Source: Rheinheimera sp.
Lineage (GTDB): Bacteria; Pseudomonadota; Gammaproteobacteria; Enterobacterales; Alteromonadaceae
Reading direction: 5' to 3'
Assembly: GCA_003543135.1 (NCBI GenBank)
Contig: DPJG01000028.1
Coordinates: 1 to 32,034 of the forward strand
DNA length: 32,034 nt
Shown here: piece by piece, positions 8,110-15,030 of the stretch
Numbering within the stretch: the first letter of the stretch is position 1
Layout of the letters: each line of letters opens with the position of its first letter
Notes under the pieces: model-generated
What the model was told of the DNA's origin: nothing
Database searches by the model: none
The model's input: the letters and a program-made list of their open reading frames with translations, nothing else
Position numbers and translations under genes: made by a program

Positions 8110-8787
8110 TCAGCGGCCTGAATTTGGCTGTTGCTGTTTTGCTTGTGTCAGCAGATTGGCCAAAACCAGCAGCAGCACACAAAGAACTGAAGTAACCAGC
8201 ACCAGCTCGTTGGCGCTTTGTTGCTCACCCGCCTGTACAGCTTCATAAATGGCAATAGATAAGGTTTGGGTTTTACCCGCAATACTGCCGGCCAACATCA
8301 GAGTGGCACCAAATTCGCCCATGGCCCGGGCAAAAGCCAGCATTAAACCGGCCAGCATACCGCGCCAGGCAAGCGGCAAGGTGATACGGCAAAACACAGC
8401 AAAGTTGCTGAGCCCCAACACTTTGCCTGCCTGAATCAGTTGAGAGTCCACCGCCTCAAAAGCAGCACGGGCGGGCTTGAGCACTAACGGGAAAGTCACC
8501 ACAGTTGCCGCCACAATAGCGCCTTCAATGGTAAAAATAAGCCTGATGCCAAACCAGCTTTCCAACCAGGCGCCCAGGGTGCTGTTGCGACCCAGCAACA
8601 CCAACAGGTAATAACCCACCACTGTGGGCGGTAATACCATAGGCAAAGTCAGCACTGCTTCAAACCAGGATTTACCAGCAAAATTGCGTCGCGCCAATAC
8701 ATAGGCACAGCCTCCGGCCAGCAACAGATTCAAAACTGTGGCGACGCAGGCCACCCAGAGGGATAATTGAATGGCGCTCCAGTTCAT
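8110..8787 (-). CDS. modB: Molybdate ABC transporter permease ModB
   Basis: A 225-residue inner-membrane permease with five hydrophobic segments, the usual ModB length and topology. The N-terminal helix MNWSAIQLSLWVACVATVL, the LTLPMVLPPTVVGYYLL segment and the cytoplasmic coupling EAA loop (GKVLGLSNFAVFCRITLPLAWRG..AG) are typical, as is LAFARAMGEFGATLMLAG. It forms the channel that accepts molybdate from ModA and couples to ModC. The ATG at 8787 has AAAGGAG 6 bases upstream and lies 10 bases after the modA stop. The open frame extends back over modA, but that part is not membrane-protein-like and is a shadow. Confidence 0.94.
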   Translation of the reverse strand: MNWSAIQLSLWVACVATVLNLLLAGGCAYVLARRNFAGKSWFEAVLTLPMVLPPTVVGYYLLVLLGRNSTLGAWLESWFGIRLIFTIEGAIVAATVVTFPLVLKPARAAFEAVDSQLIQAGKVLGLSNFAVFCRITLPLAWRGMLAGLMLAFARAMGEFGATLMLAGSIAGKTQTLSIAIYEAVQAGEQQSANELVLVTSVLCVLLLVLANLLTQAKQQQPNSGR

Positions 8788-8797
8788 GCCAGCTCCT

Positions 8798-9664
8798 TTA
8801 TTCGCCTTTGGCGCTAAAACCATGCTGCAACAAAATCTGCTGCGCAGCCTCAGAGCGGACAAAATGGCTAAATGCCAGCGCCGCTGCCGGATTGACCGGT
8901 GCTGTGCTGATGGCAAGCGGATAACGGATTGCCGTCCGGGTAGCAACAGCACCAAGCTGTAGCACCTGCTGTCCTTTGGCATCCGAAGCGTAGACAAAAC
9001 CGGCCTCGACTTCGTTACGCACCACATAATCAAGCACCTGGCGCACATGAGTCCCTGACACCAATTTGGCTTCCAGCGCTTTAGCTAAACCAGCATGCTG
9101 CAACGCCTCTTTGGCATAACGGCCGGCTGGCACGCTGGCCGGATTACCGATAGCAATGCGCTCAACCTGCGGTTTGCTCAGCTGCTGCAGCAGCACAGCT
9201 TGTGACTTTGACGACGCAGGCATGCCGCCAAGCCCGGCCGCACTGAGCAAGCTCACACTGCGCTCACTCCCACCGGGCGCAATTCCACTGAGAATGGCGC
9301 TGCCAACCGGGGCAATCAGCACTAAGGTGTTGGCAATAAAATCCTGACGGCTTTTTGGGTTAATCAGGCCATGTTGTACCGCCAGATCCATACTTTGTTG
9401 ATCGGCTGTCGCCAGCACATCCACCGGTGCGCCATGGCGAATCTGCTGTACCAGCACCCCTGAAGCGCCAAAGTTCAACCTGACCCTGCAGGCCTGACTG
9501 CTTTCAAAACGGGCAGCAATTTGTTTAAAAGCCGCAGTTAAACTGGCCGCTGCCGAAACGGTCAACTCGCAAGGGGCTGCTTGTGCCGGAACAGCACTGA
9601 GGAAACAAAGCACCGCAGCCAATCCGGCGGCATTTAAGCGGGCAAAAGAAAATGGACGCATCAT
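8798..9664 (-). CDS. modA: Periplasmic molybdate-binding protein ModA
   Basis: A 288-residue precursor with a signal peptide of about 29 residues (MMRPFSFARLNAAGLAAVLC...PAQA, cleavage before APCELTV). The mature protein begins with LTVSAAASLTAAFKQIAARFE, the ModA strand-loop-helix that supplies oxyanion-binding Ser residues. It continues with LNFGASGVLVQQI, GAPVDVLATAD, a typical VSGTHVRQVLDYVVRNEVEAGFVYASDA region and a C-terminal FSHFVRSEAAQQIL helix. It captures molybdate (possibly tungstate) in the periplasm for ModB/ModC. The second of two tandem ATGs would also work; CGGAG lies 7 bases before the first. It is the first gene of the operon and has a ModE-type operator 122 bases upstream of the start. 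Confidence 0.95.
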   Translation of the reverse strand: MMRPFSFARLNAAGLAAVLCFLSAVPAQAAPCELTVSAAASLTAAFKQIAARFESSQACRVRLNFGASGVLVQQIRHGAPVDVLATADQQSMDLAVQHGLINPKSRQDFIANTLVLIAPVGSAILSGIAPGGSERSVSLLSAAGLGGMPASSKSQAVLLQQLSKPQVERIAIGNPASVPAGRYAKEALQHAGLAKALEAKLVSGTHVRQVLDYVVRNEVEAGFVYASDAKGQQVLQLGAVATRTAIRYPLAISTAPVNPAAALAFSHFVRSEAAQQILLQHGFSAKGE

Positions 9665-9785
9665 TGATCTACTCCGGAGCTGGTCAGATAGTCTGCCTGC
9701 GCTGGTTATCTGCCACGCCCCTTTGATACGCAAAGCCTGTTGTTATGCCTTGTCGCGACCTTGCGCTTTTCACGGCGTTGTTATT

Positions 9786-9809
9786 CGTAATATACGCCGT
9801 TATATAACG
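9786..9809 (-). promoter_or_regulatory. ModE operator upstream of modA
   Basis: Half-sites CGTAATATA (9786-9794) and TATATAACG (9801-9809) are separated by 6 bases (CGCCGT). They are inverted repeats with a single mismatch and match the published ModE box form CGnTATATA-N6-TATATnnCG. On the minus strand TATATT inside the box can serve as the -10 of the modA promoter, so molybdate-loaded ModE would block RNA polymerase. The site lies 122 bases from the modA start codon. Confidence 0.8.
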
Positions 9810-10416
9810 ATGGCTATTGATCTGCCTGAGTACTCATGAAGGGGTAGTTGGTGGTTTTCACTGTCAGCATGACAGCTAATGGCTTTAGACTACGATGGAT
9901 TTTTAGCAGACAGGGCTGCGCCAGCCAGCTGCAGCTGCAACCGGAACAGAAACAACAGTCAGCAGCGCTGCAGCGCATAAAAGGCAGAATAAAATACAGA
10001 AAAACCTGCTTATGCAGCATTTTGTTTCAGGTGCAATCAGAGTGCAGACCAGGTCACAACCTAAGTCATTTTTTGTACCAAATATCAGATTTAAGTCATC
10101 ACCCACTCATCAAAAATCACATTTGCGACCTGTAGCCCATAGTCAAGATTAGTGTTGTCACGGCGTCCAGAATGGAGCCAACCTGGGTACAGAAACCATC
10201 AAGGTCAACTCTTTAGCACGGCGCTATCCGTTGATATCCGTGATTTATCAAGCCAATATCACAACTTCATTAATTTTCACAGGTGCTGTTTTTGTATCGT
10301 AGCGCCGGCGCAGAATCGTAATTTTCATGCTCACAGTGAGTTTTGTGCTGCCCGCTTGCCTGATTAGGTGACTGAGCCGCAACCTCTTATTGGACAGACA
10401 GAAGATTTAGTACAAG
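9810..10416. other. Long intergenic region without a convincing gene
   Basis: About 600 bases between the modA promoter and a small ORF. Open frames here have no recognisable protein character. Small sequence features are visible but unassigned: TAAGTCAT twice (about 10061 and 10094), TATCCGT twice (10225-10231, 10235-10241), an inverted repeat TTGATA-N9-TATCAA (10231-10251) and a perfect 10-bp palindrome GCGCCGGCGC (10302-10311). The region probably holds the promoter of the downstream small ORF and ParB-like gene. No tRNA-like or attachment-site structure was seen. Confidence 0.5.
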
Positions 10417-10611
10417 ATGAATGGAAACCCAATGGACATCATGACACACTTGTTACGCGAAATTTATAAGGACGCTTATCTGCAGGGGCGGGAAGATGGT
10501 TTGGACGGCATCCATATTGATCCCCAAATGGTTCTGCGACGGTACCTGACCGATGAATCCGTTAAAACAAAGTTAACTCAACTGGGTTATCCACCAGTCC
10601 CACCTATGTAG
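10417..10611 (+). CDS. Small hypothetical protein upstream of ParB-like gene
   Basis: A 64-residue product that I do not recognise. It has an amphipathic N-terminal half (LLREIYKDAYLQGREDGLDG), a charged middle and a Pro-rich end (GYPPVPPM), with no signal peptide or membrane helix. The regular AYxxG..DG spacing and clean codon use argue for a real gene, but no strong Shine-Dalgarno sequence is visible. ATG codons at 10417, 10432 and 10441 are all possible; GGAAA precedes 10432. It is followed after 106 bases by the ParB-like gene on the same strand, so the two may be co-transcribed. Confidence 0.5.
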   Translation: MNGNPMDIMTHLLREIYKDAYLQGREDGLDGIHIDPQMVLRRYLTDESVKTKLTQLGYPPVPPM

Positions 10612-10717
10612 ATACCAACTTTATTGCAAGCTGAACTTTAATGGTCAGATGACTTGCTGCCCCTACTTATAAATCTTACAATGCCTGGATATCGGATATT
10701 ACTACTGGAGCAGGCTA

Positions 10718-11815
10718 TTGAGCGGTATTTCCCTGGAGCAACAGCTGACGGCTGAGCTAAATCGAATGGATTTTTCCAAAATCCTGATTGAGCAACCCTA
10801 CGAATACAAATCAATTTTTCTCAATCGCATTCAACCCGATAAAAAAAATGCCCGATTTTTTCCTGCGGTAATCATACCGGATCAGCTCGCGTACCAAATT
10901 GCCTATAAAAGTTTGTCCAAAGCACAACTGATTGAACGGCTTGATTGTCGTGACACTGTTGTGATTGGCAAGTCCTGCATCGTCAACTGCTTTCACCGCA
11001 ATAGCATTGAGTGGAAGAAAGCCAACGCGACTATTGCCTCAATTATCGAGCTTGCTGCAAACGTATCAGTTTCTGAATTAATTCAGGTTCCAACCATTTA
11101 TCCGGTAGAAAATAATAACTATCAGTTGCTAACCGGCCATCGTCGTTTTTTTGCTTTGGTTTATACCAATGGTATCGATGGTGCAGCACATTTTAAAGTA
11201 TACAACCACAAGCCGTCGCTGCCCCGCACCAAACAGTTTCAGGAAAACGCCAGTCGGGAAGACCTTCCTCAATACGGTAAATTGCAGGCTTTTCAGGAAG
11301 CAATGCAGGAACTGGAAACATTAAGCTCTATGCGGCAACGGACGGAAGGCAAAGGCCTGACCGTGCGGGAGACCTCGAGCTTGCTGGGTATTTCGATGGG
11401 AGCTTTTGACAACTACAATGTACTGACACGTTATCCGGCAGTGATTGAGGCCTATCAAAACGGTAATTCCATTCCTTTTATTGCGATGAAAAAAATCGTT
11501 GTCACCGAAGAGCAGCGCTATCGCAAAAAGATAGGTCAGACAGTTCTTAATATTGAACATAAAAGAGCTGTGAACAAAAGGATTCAGGATGTCCTCAACA
11601 ATATCAAACCAACCGTCAGCCCGGAAAAGAAAAAACGTTATCGTTTAGGGACAGTTGAGTCACCTGAATTAATGAAGTTTATCCTTTCAGAAAATCTGCT
11701 GGCACTTAACTGTGGGGTAGATTGGGAACACATCGACTGGAATCATCCAAAAGCTGTTAATGAAGCTTTTGAACAAGTCATTCATTTTATTCAGGAAAAC
11801 TCACTAATAAAGTGA
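10718..11815 (+). CDS. Orphan ParB/RepB-family DNA-binding protein
   Basis: A 365-residue protein with the ParB-family core. A ParB-type CTPase-like domain covers roughly residues 75-185, with TGHRRFFAL (139-147) in the position of the GERR arginine-rich box and QFQENASREDLPQYGKL (173-189) as the ENxxRxDL box. A helix-turn-helix follows (about 213-236, LTVRETSSLLGISMGAFDNYNVLTRYP). The N-terminal 75 residues and Lys-rich C-terminus are less familiar. The TTG start at 10718 has CTGGAG ending 8 bases upstream. No ParA is nearby, so this is unlikely to be the chromosome partition pair. A nucleoid-binding or transcription-regulator role, or a relic of an integrative element, is possible. It is lower in GC than the mod genes. 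Confidence 0.78.
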   Translation: MSGISLEQQLTAELNRMDFSKILIEQPYEYKSIFLNRIQPDKKNARFFPAVIIPDQLAYQIAYKSLSKAQLIERLDCRDTVVIGKSCIVNCFHRNSIEWKKANATIASIIELAANVSVSELIQVPTIYPVENNNYQLLTGHRRFFALVYTNGIDGAAHFKVYNHKPSLPRTKQFQENASREDLPQYGKLQAFQEAMQELETLSSMRQRTEGKGLTVRETSSLLGISMGAFDNYNVLTRYPAVIEAYQNGNSIPFIAMKKIVVTEEQRYRKKIGQTVLNIEHKRAVNKRIQDVLNNIKPTVSPEKKKRYRLGTVESPELMKFILSENLLALNCGVDWEHIDWNHPKAVNEAFEQVIHFIQENSLIK

Positions 11816-12260
11816 CACCTACCAATCTCCGTCATCAACCGGCGTTTGTTCGCAGAAAAGCGCCTGGTTGCTGCGGTCATATTAAATTCAACGACTGATT
11901 TTCTTTTGTAACTTCCATTACAGATCCAACAGCCCTGCTTTATATCACGGTACAACTCTCCCGTTGCTGACATCAAAGCTGTCAGCGACAAACTATCAAG
12001 AACAACTTGCGTAACCGGGAACATCAGACATACAGCGCAGGTGTGAGTGCAATGTTAGGATCTGAACAATGTTAGAAAATGAATAGGATGATATGTACGC
12101 GAACTATGTTCGGTTCACTAAGAAATATTTAACATTACATTATTGAATTAATCATGTATTATCACCAATCAACTGCAATATCATTGCAGTAATTTAATTT
12201 ACTTAAAACTACCTGTATCGGCCAATCATTTTAGTCGCATTTATCGTACATAGGTACATC
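11816..12260. other. AT-rich intergenic region between ParB-like and dioxygenase genes
   Basis: About 445 bases with no convincing gene. Just after the ParB-like stop is an imperfect hairpin (CAACCGGCG at 11836-11844 with CGCC-T-GGTTG at 11861-11870) lacking a T run, so its role as a terminator is doubtful. The second half (from about 12060) is strongly AT-rich and looks like a promoter region for the dioxygenase gene at 12261. TATTAT at 12157-12162 is a candidate -10, followed closely by the palindrome at 12172-12190. Confidence 0.5.
12172..12190. promoter_or_regulatory. Perfect 19-bp palindrome, candidate operator
   Basis: ACTGCAAT-ATC-ATTGCAGT: two perfect 8-bp arms with a 3-base centre. 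It lies 70 bases before the dioxygenase ATG and about 10 bases after a candidate -10 (TATTAT, 12157-12162), the position expected for a repressor or dimeric activator site. No regulator gene is linked in the window. The CTG...CAG ends recall lux-type boxes, but the spacing is one base too long (N11). Confidence 0.5.
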
Positions 12261-13310
12261 ATGCTGCACAAACTAGATCTAGATGTCTTAGCAGGACAAT
12301 TCACAAAAGAGAATGCTAGTCACGGTCATGACAAGCTGAAAAAATATAGTGTTTCTTCATTTTCTAATCATCCTTATAGTTTGTATAAAGTTGAAGCCAA
12401 CGATAGTTCAGTCAGCGTTGAAACTATTTTTGCTGAAAGGGATTATTGGTTGAAGCAATTGTCGATCAGAGGCGGCATATTATTTCGTGGGTTTAACCTG
12501 GGAAATATCGCTGCAGTTGAACAATTCGCGAACCATTTTATGACTTCTGTTTTTCGTGAAAATACCGAACATACGCCGCTTGTTGGCAGCACTTTTGTGC
12601 AACAACCTGTTGGATATGCCAGTAATAGTTTCCTGCTTTGGCACAATGAAAATACCTTCAACCAGCGTTGGCCAACCAAAGCAATTTTTGCCTGTCACAC
12701 TGCAGCTAAAGTGGGCGGCGAGACCCCGGTGGCCGACAGCCGTGAGATATACCAGCAGCTGGATAAGCAGGTGCGGGAGGAGTTCGAACGCAAAGGTGTT
12801 CGTTACTGCAGACGTTACCAGGCGGAGAATGGCATCGGGCTGGGGTGGAAAACCATTTTTAATACCAGCAGCAAGCGTGTGATCGAATCCATCTGTTTGC
12901 GCGAAGGTATGCAATATCGCTGGTCGTCTGATGACAGTTTAATTACTTTGGCAGACAGACCTGCCGTATATCAGGTCAGGGAAACTGGCGATATGTGCTG
13001 GATTAACCAGGCCCAGCACTGGCATTTTTCCTGCCTGGCCCCTGAGCTACAACACACTTTACAAAAGCTGTGCAGCCATGCCGATGAATACCCTCGCAAC
13101 TGTTATTTTGCAGACGGTAGCCCAATCCCTGACAGCTACATGGCACACATTCTTGACGTCTACCGGCAACATCAGTTTGCATTTCAATGGCAGGCAGGCG
13201 ACCTGCTGCTACTGGACAACAGACTCAAAGCACATGCCAGAAACCCTTATCAGGGAGAACGCCAGTTATTAGTGTGCTTCGGTGATATGGCAAGCTTTGC
13301 ACCAGAGTGA
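12261..13310 (+). CDS. SyrP/TauD-like Fe(II)/2-oxoglutarate dioxygenase
   Basis: A 349-residue TauD/TfdA-family protein resembling the NRPS-associated SyrP group, whose members hydroxylate amino acids (for example beta-hydroxylation of Asp) free or on carrier proteins. The facial triad is visible: His128 and Glu130 in LLWHNENTF (HxE rather than HxD) and His325 in LDNRLKAHARNPY. Arg334 (GERQLL) is the expected 2-oxoglutarate anchor. ILFRGF (73-78) and GGETPVADSREIY (152-164) are family hallmarks. It is the only plus-strand gene of the peptide locus and converges on the cytochrome b561 gene with a 41-base gap. A palindrome and AT-rich promoter region precede it, so it may be controlled separately. 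Which residue it modifies is not known. Confidence 0.85.
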   Translation: MLHKLDLDVLAGQFTKENASHGHDKLKKYSVSSFSNHPYSLYKVEANDSSVSVETIFAERDYWLKQLSIRGGILFRGFNLGNIAAVEQFANHFMTSVFRENTEHTPLVGSTFVQQPVGYASNSFLLWHNENTFNQRWPTKAIFACHTAAKVGGETPVADSREIYQQLDKQVREEFERKGVRYCRRYQAENGIGLGWKTIFNTSSKRVIESICLREGMQYRWSSDDSLITLADRPAVYQVRETGDMCWINQAQHWHFSCLAPELQHTLQKLCSHADEYPRNCYFADGSPIPDSYMAHILDVYRQHQFAFQWQAGDLLLLDNRLKAHARNPYQGERQLLVCFGDMASFAPE

Positions 13311-13316
13311 TAAAGC

Positions 13317-13336
13317 GGCTGGCGTGCGTGCCAGCC
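13317..13336. terminator. Hairpin between convergent genes
   Basis: GGCTGGC (13317-13323) and GCCAGCC (13330-13336) form a perfect 7-bp GC-rich stem with a 6-base loop directly after the dioxygenase stop; an alternative longer pairing with GCCGCT is possible. No T run follows on either strand, so intrinsic termination is uncertain. Confidence 0.45.
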
Positions 13337-13351
13337 AAGCCGCTGCAGGCA

Positions 13352-13855
13352 CTAACGCCGGGCCGCCATTACGCCAATCACATGCATACCTATCAGCCAA
13401 CCCAAAGCGGTAATGCACCATAAATGCAATTCTCTGACTCCGTCAAAAAACTGATCACGGACAGGTAACACATCAGACACAGACATCCCAAAAATAAATA
13501 GCGGAATATGATTATTCTTGACCAGAATGGCGCCCGTAACCGCCAGGGCAGCCACTAACGTATACATCAGCACATGTGTCATTTTTATCATCATATTGTG
13601 CCCCCGGCCCGGCGCATGATGTCGCGGAATCAAAGCTTTATATTTCCTGTACCAGTAGACCCGGAGCAATAAAATTACCAGCAGAAAAAGTCCGGCCAGG
13701 ACATGCGACTCTATCGCTTCTTGCCGATGTGCATTCTGTCCTTTTACTTCATAATTGATGATATGGATTTGAGATTTCATATTAAGCATCATCAATAATA
13801 TACAAATCGCAGATATCCAATGTAGTACCCGATCTACAACATAATGTTTGTTCAT
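13352..13855 (-). CDS. Cytochrome b561 family membrane protein
   Basis: A 167-residue four-helix membrane protein resembling E. coli CybB. The di-haem ligand pattern is present: His12 (RVLHWISAI, helix 1), His51 (ESHVLAGLF, helix 2), then His144 and His158 (LHLWCITALGWLIGMH, helix 4); His94 (MTHVLMY, helix 3) matches another conserved family position. Such proteins transfer electrons between quinol or cytoplasmic donors and acceptors such as superoxide. ATG 13855 has GAGTGG 5 bases upstream. It lies 86 bases after the beta-hydroxylase gene on the same strand, so the two probably share a transcript. Its link to peptide production is unknown; it could serve redox tailoring, or protection, or be an unrelated neighbour. 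Confidence 0.87.
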   Translation of the reverse strand: MNKHYVVDRVLHWISAICILLMMLNMKSQIHIINYEVKGQNAHRQEAIESHVLAGLFLLVILLLRVYWYRKYKALIPRHHAPGRGHNMMIKMTHVLMYTLVAALAVTGAILVKNNHIPLFIFGMSVSDVLPVRDQFFDGVRELHLWCITALGWLIGMHVIGVMAARR

Positions 13856-13941
13856 GTTTCCACTCTTCGTAAACGTTGATATTCACCACATCAGGATTCA
13901 ATCCTGAGCTTGTTTCGCCATGCGGGCGCTACTCACACAGA

Positions 13942-14919
13942 TCACCAGTCTAACCATTTGGCTGGCACATTTGGCAAAGGACTGGCCGTTTTGCGGTGTA
14001 AAAAGCGGATAAATGCTTCTTTCCAGCCAGGCATAGGACGAAGGAAATCAACCATCAGAATCACCCGGGTTTCTTCAGTCTTATTCCATGCGGAGTGTGG
14101 GTAAAAATCGTCGAAAATCATTACCTTACCATTCTCCCAACTGAGCTTTTGATCTTCGAGCTGCAAGCAGACGTCTCCTGTTGGAATAATAATCCCCAGG
14201 TGCATTCGCAAAAAAGTACGCGAATTGGCCTTATGGTAACCAATGACAGTGCCGGGCCTGAGAATACTCAAGTCCGCGTTCAGCATCGAGGGAACAGACT
14301 CAACCAGTTTTGCAGTACAGGGCAGCAGCTTTTTGGCCTGCACCGTGGCCTGACCTTTTTCTGCAACCAGCACCGAATGCCAGTTCGCAAGTTTGTCCGG
14401 CCCGAGTGGAATTTCACTGACATCAACGTGATCAAAGATATTTCTGACTTCGTTACAGATGGCTGGCCATTCTTTCTCAAAGGCTAAACTCCAGGGAAAC
14501 TCAGCTGGCAAAAATGTCCGCCTGTGGATTTGCGGTAAACTTTGTTCAAGATTAAATAACGCTTTCAGAATAATCCGGAACAATAAACCAGGTCTGTGAC
14601 GATTAGGGATCTGCTGGCCATGTTGCGCTGCGAGCAGTGTCTCCAGCATTTTCCTGGCCGCCTCATCTAATGCGCCGAGTTCAGCAATAAACATTCCTTC
14701 GCCCACATCGATGACAGACGCAGAAAAAATAGGAAAGAAAGGGCGCCAGAAGATACCCTGCGAACCGGGTTGTGGCAGCTTTGCGTCTGTTTTTACAACA
14801 AACTGACGTTCAGAAAGCTCAGAAATCGTACATTCAATTTCTGTTTCGCCATTTCCTGTCCAGAATAGTTGTTTGATATCGTTGACTGCTACAGGAAACA
14901 GATTATTTTTCATTTTCAT
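13942..14919 (-). CDS. Aspartyl/asparaginyl beta-hydroxylase-like protein with extra N-terminal domain
   Basis: A 325-residue protein whose C-terminal half (about 205-300) is an Asp/Asn beta-hydroxylase (PF05118-type) cupin domain. LRPGTVIGYHKAN carries His229, LRMHLGIIIP the substrate-side Arg238 and His240, then W..GKVMIFDDFYPHSAWNKT with His275 and RVILMVDFLRP with Arg285. Iron ligation by the two His (229, 275) fits the AspH type. The first about 110 residues form a separate beta-rich domain, vaguely PilZ-like, that I cannot name. The longest frame begins at 14985, but that ATG lies in the T tail of the preceding terminator and has no Shine-Dalgarno sequence. I prefer ATG 14919, preceded by GGGTGGATG. 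The likely role is hydroxylation of a peptide or amino acid from the NRPS. Confidence 0.8.
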   Translation of the reverse strand: MKMKNNLFPVAVNDIKQLFWTGNGETEIECTISELSERQFVVKTDAKLPQPGSQGIFWRPFFPIFSASVIDVGEGMFIAELGALDEAARKMLETLLAAQHGQQIPNRHRPGLLFRIILKALFNLEQSLPQIHRRTFLPAEFPWSLAFEKEWPAICNEVRNIFDHVDVSEIPLGPDKLANWHSVLVAEKGQATVQAKKLLPCTAKLVESVPSMLNADLSILRPGTVIGYHKANSRTFLRMHLGIIIPTGDVCLQLEDQKLSWENGKVMIFDDFYPHSAWNKTEETRVILMVDFLRPMPGWKEAFIRFLHRKTASPLPNVPAKWLDW

Positions 14920-14985
14920 TTCATACATCCACCCGCTGAACTGACTATATCGCACCCAGTAAAAATCAATCTCAGGAATACACAT

Positions 14986-15020
14986 AAATAAAAAGCGTGG
15001 CTATCATTCGAAAGCCACGC
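14986..15020 (-). terminator. Rho-independent terminator after the transporter operon
   Basis: Read on the minus strand: an 8-bp perfect stem GCGTGGCT / AGCCACGC (15013-15020 with 14995-15002), a 10-base loop, then TTTTTATTT (14986-14994). It lies 11 bases after the permease stop and separates the NRPS-transporter transcript from the hydroxylase-cytochrome pair. Confidence 0.88.
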
Positions 15021-15030
15021 CATAATTTAG

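Noticed and set aside
9848-10135. Open frame of 95 codons on the plus strand
   Set aside because: Composition is not protein-like, there is no Shine-Dalgarno sequence and no recognisable motif; probably chance.
11791-12024. Minus-strand frame of 77 codons after the ParB-like gene, with a CWICNGSY element
   Set aside because: Only one Cys-x-x-Cys is present and no transposase or zinc-ribbon pattern could be completed; it also overlaps the ParB-like gene end.
12172-12190. Palindrome read as a lux-type box
   Set aside because: CTG and CAG are 11 bases apart rather than 10, and no LuxR-type gene is in the window; kept only as an unassigned operator.
14920-14985. Longer start of the beta-hydroxylase gene at 14985
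   Set aside because: That ATG lies at the end of the terminator T tail and lacks a Shine-Dalgarno sequence.
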